Shown one piece after another: positions 1 through 7,668 of a stretch of DNA of 32,888 nucleotides. This DNA is from a bacterium (GTDB taxonomy: Bacteria > Bacillota > Clostridia > Oscillospirales > Oscillospiraceae): the NCBI GenBank assembly GCA_029009095.1, contig JAQXJT010000021.1, forward strand, positions 1 through 32,888, in the 5' to 3' direction. A program made the position numbers and the translations under genes. The stretch's first letter is position 1; each line of letters begins with the position of its first letter. The notes under the pieces were generated by a model. That model was not told the DNA's origin. It searched no databases and saw only the letters and a list, made by a program, of their open reading frames with translations.

Positions 1-23
1 GGTAACGAGCCCATAAAAAGTAT

Positions 24-65
24 GAGACCAAGCGGCCGCCCCCAAAGGGGCGGCCGCTTGGTCTC
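24..65 (-). terminator. Long perfect hairpin, terminator of galE
   Basis: A perfect 19-bp inverted repeat (24-42 with 47-65) closes on a 4-nt loop just past the galE stop. On the minus strand a T-run (TTTTT, 15-19) follows after a few bases, so it probably terminates galE. The arms carry GCGGCCGC and GAGACC/GGTCTC words that mimic cloning sites, but these follow from the stem sequence. Confidence 0.75.
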
Positions 66-72
66 GTTGCTG

Positions 73-1083
73 CTATTTTTCATATCCAAGAGGGTTGTTC
101 CTCTGCCAGTTCCAGCTGTCGCGGCACATATCCTCCACGTCCCGCCGGGCCTCCCAGCCCAACAGCTCCCGGGCCTTGTCCACATTGGCGCAGCTCACGG
201 GGATGTCGCCGCTGCGCCGGGGGCCGATCTCGTAGGGGATGGGGCCGTTGGCCCTGCCCCAGGCCTCCACCATCTCCAGCACGGACACGCCCTGGCCCCG
301 GCCCAGATTGATGATCTCCACGCCGCTGTGGGCGCGGGCGTAGGCAAGCGCCCTGCCGTGGCCCTCGGCCAGATCGCACACATGGAGATAGTCCCGGATG
401 CAGCTGCCGTCGGGGGTGGGGTAGTCGTCGCCGTAGACGGTGAGCTTTTCCCGCCGCCCGGAGGCCACCTGGGCGATATAGGGCATCAGGTTGTTGGGGA
501 TGCCCCGGGGATCCTCCCCAATGCGCCCGGAGGGGTGGGCCCCCACGGGGTTGAAATAGCGCAGCAGCACCGCGGAGAGGCCGCTGTCGGCGGCGGCCGC
601 GTCGGTGATGATCTGCTCGATCATGAGCTTGGTCCAGCCGTAGGGGTTGGTACAGCCGGGGGTGGGATCCCCCTCCCGGAAGGGCGGCCGCCCGTCGCCG
701 TAGACTGTGGCGGAGGAGCTGAACACCAGATTTTTCACCCCGTGCCCGGCCATGCACTCCAGCAGCGTCAGCGTGCAGTCCAGATTGACCCGGTAGTAGC
801 GCAGCGGCTGCTCCACGCTCTCGCCCACGGCCTTGAGCCCGGCGAAGTGGATGACCGACTCGATGGGTTCCCGGGAAAAGAGCTCCTCCATGTCGCTCCT
901 GCTGGCCACATCCGCCTGATAGAAGCGCAGCTTCTTCCCCGTGATCTCCTGCACTCGCCGGAGCGACTCCTCCGAGCTGTTGCAGAGGTTATCCGCCACC
1001 ACGATGTCCTCGCCCTGCTCCAAAAGCGTCAGGGCCGTGTGGGAACCGATGTATCCGGCGCCGCCGGTGAGCAAAACTGCCAT
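73..1083 (-). CDS. galE: UDP-glucose 4-epimerase
   Basis: Extended short-chain dehydrogenase of 336 residues that interconverts UDP-glucose and UDP-galactose in the cytosol using bound NAD. The N-terminus begins MAVLLTGGAGYIGSH, the Rossmann GxxGxxG motif. A Ser-rich SSSATVYG segment and a YGWTK motif supply the catalytic Ser and Tyr-x3-Lys, and IRDYLHVCDLA and NLGRGQGVSVLEM are typical GalE segments. The start at 1083 was chosen because AAGGAG lies 9 nt upstream; an ATG nine bases earlier abuts the ribosome site. The gene diverges from a glycan operon, so it probably supplies UDP-Gal for surface polysaccharide as well as galactose metabolism. Family assignment is secure; a related UDP-sugar epimerase specificity cannot be excluded. 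Confidence 0.95.
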   Translation of the reverse strand: MAVLLTGGAGYIGSHTALTLLEQGEDIVVADNLCNSSEESLRRVQEITGKKLRFYQADVASRSDMEELFSREPIESVIHFAGLKAVGESVEQPLRYYRVNLDCTLTLLECMAGHGVKNLVFSSSATVYGDGRPPFREGDPTPGCTNPYGWTKLMIEQIITDAAAADSGLSAVLLRYFNPVGAHPSGRIGEDPRGIPNNLMPYIAQVASGRREKLTVYGDDYPTPDGSCIRDYLHVCDLAEGHGRALAYARAHSGVEIINLGRGQGVSVLEMVEAWGRANGPIPYEIGPRRSGDIPVSCANVDKARELLGWEARRDVEDMCRDSWNWQRNNPLGYEK

Positions 1084-1106
1084 ACTGATCATCTCCTTGT
1101 CACCAC

Positions 1107-1134
1107 AGTCTACCATAGAATGGGAAAAATGCAA
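1107..1134 (-). promoter_or_regulatory. Possible sigma-A promoter of galE
   Basis: On the minus strand TTGCAT (1129-1134), a 16-bp spacer and TAGACT (1107-1112) lie just upstream of the galE ribosome site. The match is moderate. A TTGACA word further upstream (about 1158) has no good -10 at the right distance. Confidence 0.45.
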
Positions 1135-1191
1135 GGGCCATTCTTTCCGTCTGTCAAACCCGGTCTTTTCCGGGGAAATCCGGGGGTTTTA

Positions 1192-1220
1192 TAGACAAAC
1201 GGCGCGGCGCATGATATAAT
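1192..1220 (+). promoter_or_regulatory. Sigma-A promoter of the glycosyltransferase operon
   Basis: TAGACA (1192-1197), a 17-bp spacer and a perfect TATAAT (1215-1220) lie about 60 bp before the first gene of the plus-strand glycan operon. Confidence 0.75.
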
Positions 1221-1280
1221 TTTCCATATTGGCTATACTATACAGGGTCTGTGCCATTACCGTTACGGAGACGTCGTCCT

Positions 1281-2666
1281 ATGAAGAAATTTTCCCTGAA
1301 AGGAATTGCGCTGAACCACTCCCATCTGTGCTCGGCCGTACAGAAGCTCATGGTGCTGCTGGAGATCCTGATCCAGTGCGCCATGCTGATCTGGGTCTGG
1401 GAGCACTTTTATAATGCCTCCATGCCGGTGCCCATTTACCGGCGGGGCTACTATCCCATGGCGCTCTTCTACGGCGCGCTGCTCTACATCTGCCTGAAAG
1501 CCCTGCGGGGCCGGGACATTGGGGATATGCGGGTCTTTGAGATCATCGTCTCCCAGAGCATCGCCCTGCTGCTGTGCAATGTGGCCGCCTATCTGCCGCT
1601 GTGTCTGATCAGCTACCGGATCATCGCCCCCACCTTCCTCCTTTTGATGACCATGGTGCAGCTGGGCATTATCGTGGTCTGGTGCTTTCTCTGCAACCGT
1701 CTCTTTTTCTACCTCTTCCGCCCCATGGAGATGCTGCTCATCTGCGACGATCCCGGCCGCGCGGCGCTGCTGGAGAAGCTGAAAATGCTCTACTGGGAGC
1801 GCTACCATATCTGCGCCGTGCTCCCCTCCACGGCGGAGCGGAGCGAGCTGCGCGCTGCGCTGCCGGAGTGCCACGCGGTGCTGCTGGACACGGAAGACCG
1901 GGAGCTGAAGGACTGGATCAGCATCCAGTGCTTCCGCAAAAACCTCTTCCTCTTCATGGTGCCCACCATAGAGGATGTGATCCTCCACAGCGCCAGGCGG
2001 CTTCACATCACGGACACCCCCCTGCTCACCACCGGCTCCCACCGGGTCACCGCCTCGGACGCGCTGGTGAAGCGGTGTCTGGACATTGCCGTCTCGGCCC
2101 TGGGCCTGCTCGTCGCCTCGCCCGTCATCCTGCTCTCCGCCCTGGCCGTGAAGCTGGAGGACGGAGGCTCGGCCTTTTTCCGGCAGGAGCGGCTGACGCT
2201 GGACGGAAAGAGATTTTGGCTGGTGAAGCTGCGCACCATGCGCATGGACGCGGAGAAAAACGGGCAGAAACTGGCGGAAAAAAACGACCCCCGGATCACC
2301 CGGGTGGGGGCGGTGCTGCGCAAATGCCGTCTCGACGAGCTGCCCCAGCTCTGGAACGTGCTCCGGGGCGAGATGTCGCTGGTTGGCCCCCGGCCCGAGT
2401 GCCCCGCGCTGGCGGAGGAGTATGAGAAAACGCTGCCGGAGTTCAGCTACCGGCTGAAGGTCAAGGCGGGCATCACCGGCATGGCCCAGGTCTACGGCAA
2501 CTACGCCACCACCCCCCGGGACAAGCTGCTGATGGACATCATGTATATTGAGGACTATACCCTCTCGCTGGATGTGAAGCTGCTGTTCCTCACCGTGCGT
2601 ACCCTCTTCCTCACGGAAAAGACCGATGGAGTGGAGAAGGAAACGAAAGGCGGGGCGGACGCATGA
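1281..2666 (+). CDS. Polyprenyl-phosphate sugar-1-phosphate transferase (initiating glycosyltransferase)
   Basis: A 461-residue membrane enzyme of the bacterial sugar transferase family (WbaP/WcaJ-like), which moves a sugar-1-phosphate from a UDP-sugar to undecaprenyl phosphate to start repeat-unit assembly. The N-terminal ~150 residues hold four or five hydrophobic segments, followed by a soluble linker domain. The catalytic domain starts near KRCLDIAVSALGLL (residues ~265 on) and contains FFRQER, LVKLRTMRMDAE, RKCRLDELPQLWNVL, MSLVGPRPE and VKAGITGMAQVYG, all hallmarks of the family. The ATG at 1281 with GGAG 10 nt upstream was preferred to a GTG at 1251. The stop overlaps the next start as ATGA. 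The sugar cannot be read from the sequence. Confidence 0.92.
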   Translation: MKKFSLKGIALNHSHLCSAVQKLMVLLEILIQCAMLIWVWEHFYNASMPVPIYRRGYYPMALFYGALLYICLKALRGRDIGDMRVFEIIVSQSIALLLCNVAAYLPLCLISYRIIAPTFLLLMTMVQLGIIVVWCFLCNRLFFYLFRPMEMLLICDDPGRAALLEKLKMLYWERYHICAVLPSTAERSELRAALPECHAVLLDTEDRELKDWISIQCFRKNLFLFMVPTIEDVILHSARRLHITDTPLLTTGSHRVTASDALVKRCLDIAVSALGLLVASPVILLSALAVKLEDGGSAFFRQERLTLDGKRFWLVKLRTMRMDAEKNGQKLAEKNDPRITRVGAVLRKCRLDELPQLWNVLRGEMSLVGPRPECPALAEEYEKTLPEFSYRLKVKAGITGMAQVYGNYATTPRDKLLMDIMYIEDYTLSLDVKLLFLTVRTLFLTEKTDGVEKETKGGADA

Positions 2667-3496
2667 AGATTTCCGTGGTCATCGTCAACCATAACGCCGC
2701 CGGCTTCGTCCGCCGGGCCATTGCCTCTCTGGAAGAGGGCTGCGGCGAGTTTTCGTACGAGAGCATCGTCATGGACAACTCCGACGCTCCCGAGCCCATC
2801 GCAGAGGCCGGCCACTGGGAGGCCGTGGAAAACCGGGGCTTCGGCGCGGGCTGCAACCGGGGCGCGAAGCTGGCCGGGGGTGAGCTGCTTCTCTTTTTGA
2901 ACCCCGACGGGGAGGCGCAGAGCGGCGCAGTGGCGGCGGCGGCGCGGCTGCTGCTCAGCGAGCCGGACGCGGGACTGGTGGGCATCCGCACGCTGCTGCC
3001 CGACGGCTCCTTTGAGACCGGCTGTCTCCGGGGTTTTCCCACCCCCCTCCGCTCAGCCGCCTATCTGCTGGGGTTGGACAGGCTCTTCCCCCGCAGCCGC
3101 ACCCTGGGCGGCTACCGCATGAACTGGCTGGACCGGGAGCAAAATCAGGAGGTGGAGAGCGTCTCCGGTTCTTTCATGCTGCTGCGCCGGGACTTCTTCG
3201 AGGAGCTGGGGGGCTTTGACGAGCGGTTTTTCATGTACGGAGAGGATCTGGATCTCTGCTGGCGGGTCCGGGAGGCGGGGAAAAAGGTGCTCTACTGCGC
3301 CGACGGGGTGCTGCTGCACCACCACGGCCAGTGCGGCCGGAACCCCCGGCAGACCGCCGCCTTTTACGAGAGCATGACGCTGTTTTACGACAAGAATTTT
3401 CGCTCCCGCTACTCCTTTGTCACCACGGCGCTGGTACACGGCGCGGTGGGGCTGCTGAAAAGGCGAGCCATGCGGGCATGGAGGAACCATTCGTGA
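2663..3496 (+). CDS. Family 2 glycosyltransferase (rhamnosyltransferase-like)
   Basis: A 277-residue inverting GT-A enzyme that probably adds a sugar, perhaps rhamnose, to the lipid-linked intermediate at the inner membrane face. It opens with KISVVIVNHNAAGFVRRAI, has ENRGFGAGCNRGAK, an NPD metal/nucleotide motif in LLFLNPDGEA (the DxD position) and the acceptor-side block GGFDERFFMYGEDLDLCWR, a pattern shared with WbbL-type rhamnosyltransferases. There are no membrane segments. Both ends overlap their neighbours (ATGA at the start, GTGA at the end), so the three genes are translationally coupled. The rhamnose specificity is inference. Confidence 0.85.
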   Translation: MKISVVIVNHNAAGFVRRAIASLEEGCGEFSYESIVMDNSDAPEPIAEAGHWEAVENRGFGAGCNRGAKLAGGELLLFLNPDGEAQSGAVAAAARLLLSEPDAGLVGIRTLLPDGSFETGCLRGFPTPLRSAAYLLGLDRLFPRSRTLGGYRMNWLDREQNQEVESVSGSFMLLRRDFFEELGGFDERFFMYGEDLDLCWRVREAGKKVLYCADGVLLHHHGQCGRNPRQTAAFYESMTLFYDKNFRSRYSFVTTALVHGAVGLLKRRAMRAWRNHS

Positions 3497-4416
3497 TCGA
3501 CATTTTACTCTCTGCCTATAACGGGGAACGCTATCTCCCGGAGCTGCTGGAGAGTCTGGAGCGCCAGAGCCGGCGGGATTTCCGCGTCATCGCCCGCAGC
3601 GACGGCAGTACGGACGGCACTCTCGCCCTGCTCCGGACCCAGAGTGCCCGGGACGGCCGCTTCACCGCCCTGGACGGGGCGCCCAGCGGCAGCGCCAGCG
3701 GGGGCTTTTTCGCCGCCCTCGCCCTCTCCTATGGGGACTACGCCATGTTCTGCGACCAGGACGACGTGTGGCACCGGAACAAGGTGGAGCGCACCCTGAC
3801 GGTGATGCGCACGGCGGAGGAGTGCTGCGGAAAGGACACCCCCATCCTGGTCCATACGGACCTGCGGGTGGTGGACGGGCGTCTCCGGCAGCTCTCCCCC
3901 TCCATGATGCGCTCCCAGCTCCTCTGCCCCGAGCGCTGCGACCTGCCCCGGCTTCTCTGCCAGAGTCTCGTCACCGGCTGCACGGTGATGATCAACGCCC
4001 CGCTGCGGGAGTTGGTGCTCTCCGCCCTGCCGGAGAAATGCCTGATGTACGACTGGTGGATCTCGCTGGTGGCGGAGGCTTTCGGGCGGATCGTGTACAT
4101 GAACGAGGCCACCATCGACTACCGCCAGCACGGCGAAAACCAGGTGGGGGCCAAGGATGTGCGCAGCGCGGAGTACCTGCTGCGCCGTCTGGGGCAGGGA
4201 CAGGAGCTGCGGCAGAGCCTTTTGGACACCTGCGGGCAGGCCGGAGAGTTCCTCCGCTGTTTCGGCGGGCGGCTCACCCCCGAGCAGCGGGTGCTGGTGC
4301 GCTCCTACGCCGCCCTGCCCTCCCTCCCCAAGGGGGAGCGGCTGCGCACGGTGCGGCGGCTGGGCACGCTCAAGTGCGGCGCGCTGCGCCGGGCGGGTCA
4401 GATGCTGTTTCTCTGA
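3493..4416 (+). CDS. Family 2 glycosyltransferase with DQDD motif
   Basis: A 307-residue GT-A glycosyltransferase, third gene of the operon. Motifs are IDILLSAYNGERYLPELL at the N-terminus, RSDGSTDGT for nucleotide binding and MFCDQDDVWHRNK, the DxD block typical of RfbF-like rhamnosyl- and other sugar transferases. YDWWISLVAEAFG and IDYRQHGENQVG are conserved C-terminal features. The start is GTG at 3493: GGAGG lies 8 nt upstream and the start overlaps the previous stop as GTGA, matching the upstream junction. An in-frame ATG at 3478 has no comparable ribosome site. A bidirectional terminator follows. The sugar and acceptor are unknown. Confidence 0.85.
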   Translation: MIDILLSAYNGERYLPELLESLERQSRRDFRVIARSDGSTDGTLALLRTQSARDGRFTALDGAPSGSASGGFFAALALSYGDYAMFCDQDDVWHRNKVERTLTVMRTAEECCGKDTPILVHTDLRVVDGRLRQLSPSMMRSQLLCPERCDLPRLLCQSLVTGCTVMINAPLRELVLSALPEKCLMYDWWISLVAEAFGRIVYMNEATIDYRQHGENQVGAKDVRSAEYLLRRLGQGQELRQSLLDTCGQAGEFLRCFGGRLTPEQRVLVRSYAALPSLPKGERLRTVRRLGTLKCGALRRAGQMLFL

Positions 4417-4422
4417 AAACAT

Positions 4423-4464
4423 AAAAGGGACGCCGCAAAGCAAAGGCTTTGCGGCGTCCCTTTT
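4423..4464. terminator. Bidirectional terminator between convergent genes
   Basis: An 18-bp stem (4423-4440 with 4447-4464) with a 6-nt loop has an A-tract on its left arm and a T-tract on its right, so it can end transcription from both the GT2 operon and the nucleotidyltransferase gene. Confidence 0.9.
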
Positions 4465-4479
4465 GTCGGCGCTTCCCTC

Positions 4480-5370
4480 TCACTGAAAGAGCACAGAGGG
4501 GTACACGCCCCGGTCGTGAAGCTCCAGCAGGTTACGGCGGGTGGTGGGCCAGTCCTCCTTGTAGGTCATGCCAAACCAGCTCTCGTTGGTGGTGAGGACC
4601 CGGACGCCCATGTTGCCCTGCCGGATGCGCTCGCCCACATACACGGGCAGCAGGCACTCGGCCTTGCACTCGCCCTGGGGGAGCGAGCGGAGGAAGTCGT
4701 GGAAGTAGGCGTCCATATCGTCCAGCGCCTCCCGGGTAAAGCCCCAGAGATTCATGGACACGGGGGTGTTCCCCGGCAGCGTCCTGTCCCCCACGGTGAT
4801 GCGCCCGTCGGGCAGCAGCTCGATGCCGCCGGTCTCATCGATGCGGGTGAGGCGCCCGTTCTCCACGGCGCAGACGCCGCGGGTGACGCTGCCGTTGGGG
4901 CTGACGGTGTTTTGCAGCTCGTAGGCCACCATGCAGCTATCCCCGGCCCCCCGGAGGGTGGGCAGCACCTGATAGAGCTCGTGGAAGGCTGTGCGGCCGT
5001 AGTAGTCGTCCGCGTTCAGCACGGCGAAGGGGCCGTCGATGCAGTCCCGGGCGGTGAGCACCGCGTGGATGGTGCCGAAGGGCTTGATCCGCTCGGGAGG
5101 GATGGCGTAAAAGGCGGGGATGGAGCTGAAATCCTGCACGGAATAGGCCAGATGGACATGTTTTTCCAGCCGGGAACCCACCCGCTCGCGGAAATCGTCC
5201 ACGATGTCCGGGCGGAGGATGACCACGATCCGGTCAAAGCCGGCCTCCAGCGCGTCGTAGACCGCGTACTCCAGCAAGATCTCGTTGTTGGGCCCCACGC
5301 CCTCCATCTGCTTGATGCCGCCGTAACGGGAGCCCAGCCCGGCAGCCATGATGACAAAGGATGCAGACAT
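4480..5370 (-). CDS. Sugar-phosphate nucleotidyltransferase
   Basis: A 296-residue protein of the NTP_transferase superfamily (GalU/RmlA fold), which couples an NTP to a sugar-1-phosphate to make an NDP-sugar. The signature loop near the N-terminus, AAGLGSRYGGIKQ, is a G-x-G-x-R pyrophosphorylase motif in the variant seen in Clostridia, and AVLNADDYYG carries the metal-binding Asp. FGMTYKEDWPTTRRNLLEL closes the protein as in related entries. The start at 5370 has AGGAGG at good spacing; the open frame extends upstream without a ribosome site. It lacks the extra helices of true GalU, so the substrate stays open. Being near galE and the glycosyltransferases suggests NDP-sugar supply. Confidence 0.8.
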   Translation of the reverse strand: MSASFVIMAAGLGSRYGGIKQMEGVGPNNEILLEYAVYDALEAGFDRIVVILRPDIVDDFRERVGSRLEKHVHLAYSVQDFSSIPAFYAIPPERIKPFGTIHAVLTARDCIDGPFAVLNADDYYGRTAFHELYQVLPTLRGAGDSCMVAYELQNTVSPNGSVTRGVCAVENGRLTRIDETGGIELLPDGRITVGDRTLPGNTPVSMNLWGFTREALDDMDAYFHDFLRSLPQGECKAECLLPVYVGERIRQGNMGVRVLTTNESWFGMTYKEDWPTTRRNLLELHDRGVYPSVLFQ

Positions 5371-5412
5371 ACGATTCCTCCTGAAAAAACAATCATTCCT
5401 GCTTTTGGGCAC

Positions 5413-5441
5413 AGTATAGCATAGCCCTCTCCCCTTTGCAA
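5413..5441 (-). promoter_or_regulatory. Sigma-A promoter of the nucleotidyltransferase gene
   Basis: On the minus strand TTGCAA (5436-5441), a 17-bp spacer and TATACT (5413-5418) lie about 45 bp before the start codon. Confidence 0.75.
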
Positions 5442-5495
5442 CGGGGAAAGGCCCCGCAAAGGGAGAAATGTGCCGTGCTGTCCCCCGTTTCGTCC

Positions 5496-5520
5496 CCCGG
5501 CGGGGCTTGCCCCCGCCGGG
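5496..5520. repeat. GC-rich inverted repeat between divergent promoters
   Basis: CCCGGCGGGG (5496-5505) pairs perfectly with CCCCGCCGGG (5511-5520) across a 5-nt spacer, midway between the nucleotidyltransferase and hypB promoters. There is no T-run. It could be an operator or only a transcript hairpin. Confidence 0.5.
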
Positions 5521-5554
5521 AAAACATGATATGGTAGAAAAAAGGGATCGCCCG

Positions 5555-5583
5555 TTGAAAAACGGGGCGGCCGGGCGTATAAT
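5555..5583 (+). promoter_or_regulatory. Sigma-A promoter of hypB
   Basis: TTGAAA (5555-5560), a 17-bp spacer and perfect TATAAT (5578-5583) lie 50 bp before the hypB start. Confidence 0.85.
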
Positions 5584-5632
5584 AACCCCCGGAACGAATT
5601 TCCGCGAACAGCGGAACAGAGAGGAGACAGAC

Positions 5633-6298
5633 ATGGCTTACAGAGTCATTGATATCAAGGAGAGCGTTTACGACGACAACGACCGGCAGGCTGCCGAGCT
5701 GCGCGGCGAGCTGAAGAAGAAGGGCATTTTCCTGCTGAACATCATGTCCTCCCCCGGCAGCGGCAAGACCACCTCCCTCTGCGCCACCCTGGAGCGGCTC
5801 CGGGACGAGATGAAGATCGCCGTCATGGAGGCGGACATCGACTCGGATGTGGACGCAGCCACAGTGGAAGCGGCGGGAGCTAAGGCCATCCAGCTCCACA
5901 CCGGCGGTATGTGCCATCTGGACGCGGATATGACCCGGCAGGGCATCGAGGCTCTGGGCGCCGAGGGCATGGATCTGGTCATTCTCGAGAACATCGGCAA
6001 CCTGATCTGCCCGGCGGAGTTCGACACCGGCGCGGCCAAAAACGCCATGATCCTCTCCGTGCCCGAGGGGGACGATAAGCCGCTGAAGTACCCCTATATC
6101 TTCACCACCGTGGATGTGCTGCTCATCAGCAAGATCGACGTGCTGCCCTATTTCGATTTCAGCATCGAAAAGTGCGCCGAGCGCGTCAGAAAGCTCAACC
6201 CCAACATCAGGATCATCCCCATCTCCGCCCGCACCGGCGAGGGCATGGATCAGTGGTGCGACTGGATCAGAGAACAGGTCAGGGCCTGGAAAGCATAA
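5633..6298 (+). CDS. hypB: HypB-type nickel-insertion GTPase
   Basis: A 221-residue SIMIBI-class GTPase. HypB delivers nickel to [NiFe] hydrogenase precursors with HypA. The P-loop SSPGSGKTT lies at residues 39-47. The HypB metal/dimer motif GGMCHLDADM (about residues 92-101) supplies the adjacent Cys-His pair, and LENIGNLICPAEFD (about 118-131) is diagnostic. The base-recognition motif is SKID instead of NKxD, a variant the family tolerates. There is no His-rich or CxxCGC N-terminal nickel store. GAGGAG sets the start. No hypA, other hyp gene or hydrogenase gene lies in the window; the gene is monocistronic with its own promoter and terminator. Family call is secure, client enzyme unknown. 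Confidence 0.93.
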   Translation: MAYRVIDIKESVYDDNDRQAAELRGELKKKGIFLLNIMSSPGSGKTTSLCATLERLRDEMKIAVMEADIDSDVDAATVEAAGAKAIQLHTGGMCHLDADMTRQGIEALGAEGMDLVILENIGNLICPAEFDTGAAKNAMILSVPEGDDKPLKYPYIFTTVDVLLISKIDVLPYFDFSIEKCAERVRKLNPNIRIIPISARTGEGMDQWCDWIREQVRAWKA

Positions 6299-6303
6299 AG
6301 GAA

Positions 6304-6336
6304 CGCCCCCGGTTTGATGACCGGGGGCGGTTTTTT
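6304..6336 (+). terminator. Terminator of hypB
   Basis: A 9-bp GC-rich stem (6304-6312 with 6321-6329), 8-nt loop and TTTTTT tail directly follow the hypB stop. Confidence 0.9.
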
Positions 6337-6360
6337 CCGGCGTGATGGATGTCTGCCCGT

Positions 6361-7482
6361 TCAGCCCAGCTTCAGCGTGGAGGAGGCGGTGATGTCCCCG
6401 AGCTGCTCTCCGCTGTAGGAGCCGTTGAAGTGCCAGGTGACCGACACGGGCACGTTGAACTGGGAGACCACGGCGGTGCAGGTGCCCAGGGGGGTCTCCG
6501 TCAGGGAGGCGGAGTCCACATGGATGTCCGGGGTGGTCAGGTTGAAGGTATCGTTGCCCACCTTGAAGCAGAGGTTGTCGGCGAAAGAGGCGGATTGCAG
6601 AGAGCAGGAGGAGAGGGCGGCGCTCAGGGTAAGGGTCTTGCTCCCGTCGTCCCGGTCGGCCACATTCCAGCGTACGATCAAATTCAGCGGCACGCCCGTG
6701 TCGGAGGCGAACTCCCCGGAGGTCTCAAAGCTGGCGGCAGACGCGGCGGCGCTGTCCCCGTTCTCCCCCTCGGCCTCGCCCTCGTCCCCGCCAAGCTCCT
6801 CGGGCTTCACGGTGGTCAGATAGTCGCTGCTTACAAAGTAGCCCACGCTCTCATAGAGCACGCGGCTCCAGCCGTTGTCGGTGACGCCGGTGCGCCGGAG
6901 CTGGGTGTTCTTCTCCACGGTGACGGCCACATCGTAGTCGGTGCCGGGGCCACGGCGGAGGTTCATGCCGTCGGTGGTCCACACGGTATCGTCGCAGCTG
7001 GTCACGGAGAAACCGGAAGCGGCGGGGGCAGTGCCTCCGGGCTCTGTCCCGGGAGTGGCGTTGGGCGTCAGGGCACCGGGGCTGACGGTGGTCAGGTAGT
7101 CGCTGTTCACATAGCAGGTGACTTCCTCCCCGTTGAGCTCGTAGAGGATCTTGCTCCAGCCGTTCTCGGCCAGACCCACCCGGTGCAGCTCCACATCCTT
7201 GTCCACGGCGGTGATGATCTCTCCGTCGGTGCCGGGAGCGCGGCGGAGGTTCACATCGCTGGTGGTCCACACGCTGCCCTCATAGGAGGGAGTGGGTTCC
7301 GGCGTGGGCTCGGGGGTCGGGGCAGGGGTGGATTCGGGCACGGTGGCGTTCAGAATGTCGTTGGCGGGGGGCAGCGTGGCCTGAGGCTCCTCCCGGCGGT
7401 CGCCGCCGCAGCTGCGCATCAGCAGGATGCACGCAGCGCACAATGCCAGAAAGAGGATGGCCAGCAGGGAAAATCTTCTCAT
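6361..7482 (-). CDS. Membrane-anchored protein with two bacterial SH3 domains
   Basis: A 373-residue exported protein. The N-terminus MRRFSLLAILFLALCAACI is a signal or anchor segment; Cys residues at its end might be lipidated, but no clean lipobox is present. A Pro/Thr-rich linker (PTPEPTPEPTPSYEG) leads to two SH3b repeats, each opening VWTT and containing NLRRAPGTD or NLRRGPGTD, likely peptidoglycan or envelope binding. A second Glu/Gly/Asp-rich linker leads to a ~130-residue beta-rich C-terminal domain (NLIVRWNVADRD to the end) that I do not recognise. AAGGAG precedes the ATG at 7482. The gene stands alone behind its own promoter. No catalytic motif is visible, so an envelope-binding or structural role is inferred. 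Confidence 0.8.
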   Translation of the reverse strand: MRRFSLLAILFLALCAACILLMRSCGGDRREEPQATLPPANDILNATVPESTPAPTPEPTPEPTPSYEGSVWTTSDVNLRRAPGTDGEIITAVDKDVELHRVGLAENGWSKILYELNGEEVTCYVNSDYLTTVSPGALTPNATPGTEPGGTAPAASGFSVTSCDDTVWTTDGMNLRRGPGTDYDVAVTVEKNTQLRRTGVTDNGWSRVLYESVGYFVSSDYLTTVKPEELGGDEGEAEGENGDSAAASAASFETSGEFASDTGVPLNLIVRWNVADRDDGSKTLTLSAALSSCSLQSASFADNLCFKVGNDTFNLTTPDIHVDSASLTETPLGTCTAVVSQFNVPVSVTWHFNGSYSGEQLGDITASSTLKLG

Positions 7483-7545
7483 AATGATCTCCTTTCGGAA
7501 AAGAGCGGGAAAGGGAGTTTTCCCGCGTAAACTTCATTCGGTTTA

Positions 7546-7574
7546 GATATATCACACTTGCTCCGGAATGTCAA
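7546..7574 (-). promoter_or_regulatory. Sigma-A promoter of the SH3 protein gene
   Basis: On the minus strand TTGACA (7569-7574), a 17-bp spacer and TATATC (7546-7551). The transcript then carries a short hairpin (7505-7512 with 7519-7526) just before the ribosome site. Confidence 0.7.
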
Positions 7575-7668
7575 ATCAGGGCCTCCATCCGGCAAAATCC
7601 CCTATGCAAAAGGCCCAAAATATGGTATCATGCAGAAAAAAAGCTGAGAAAGCAGGAGGCAGAAAACC

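Noticed and set aside
24-65. NotI-like and BsaI-like words at the window start, resembling a cloning junction
   Set aside because: They are part of a perfect hairpin directly after galE with a T-run beyond it on the minus strand; this is a natural terminator.
1158-1163. TTGACA upstream of galE as its -35 box
   Set aside because: No acceptable -10 element lies 16-18 bp downstream; the TTGCAT/TAGACT pair fits better.
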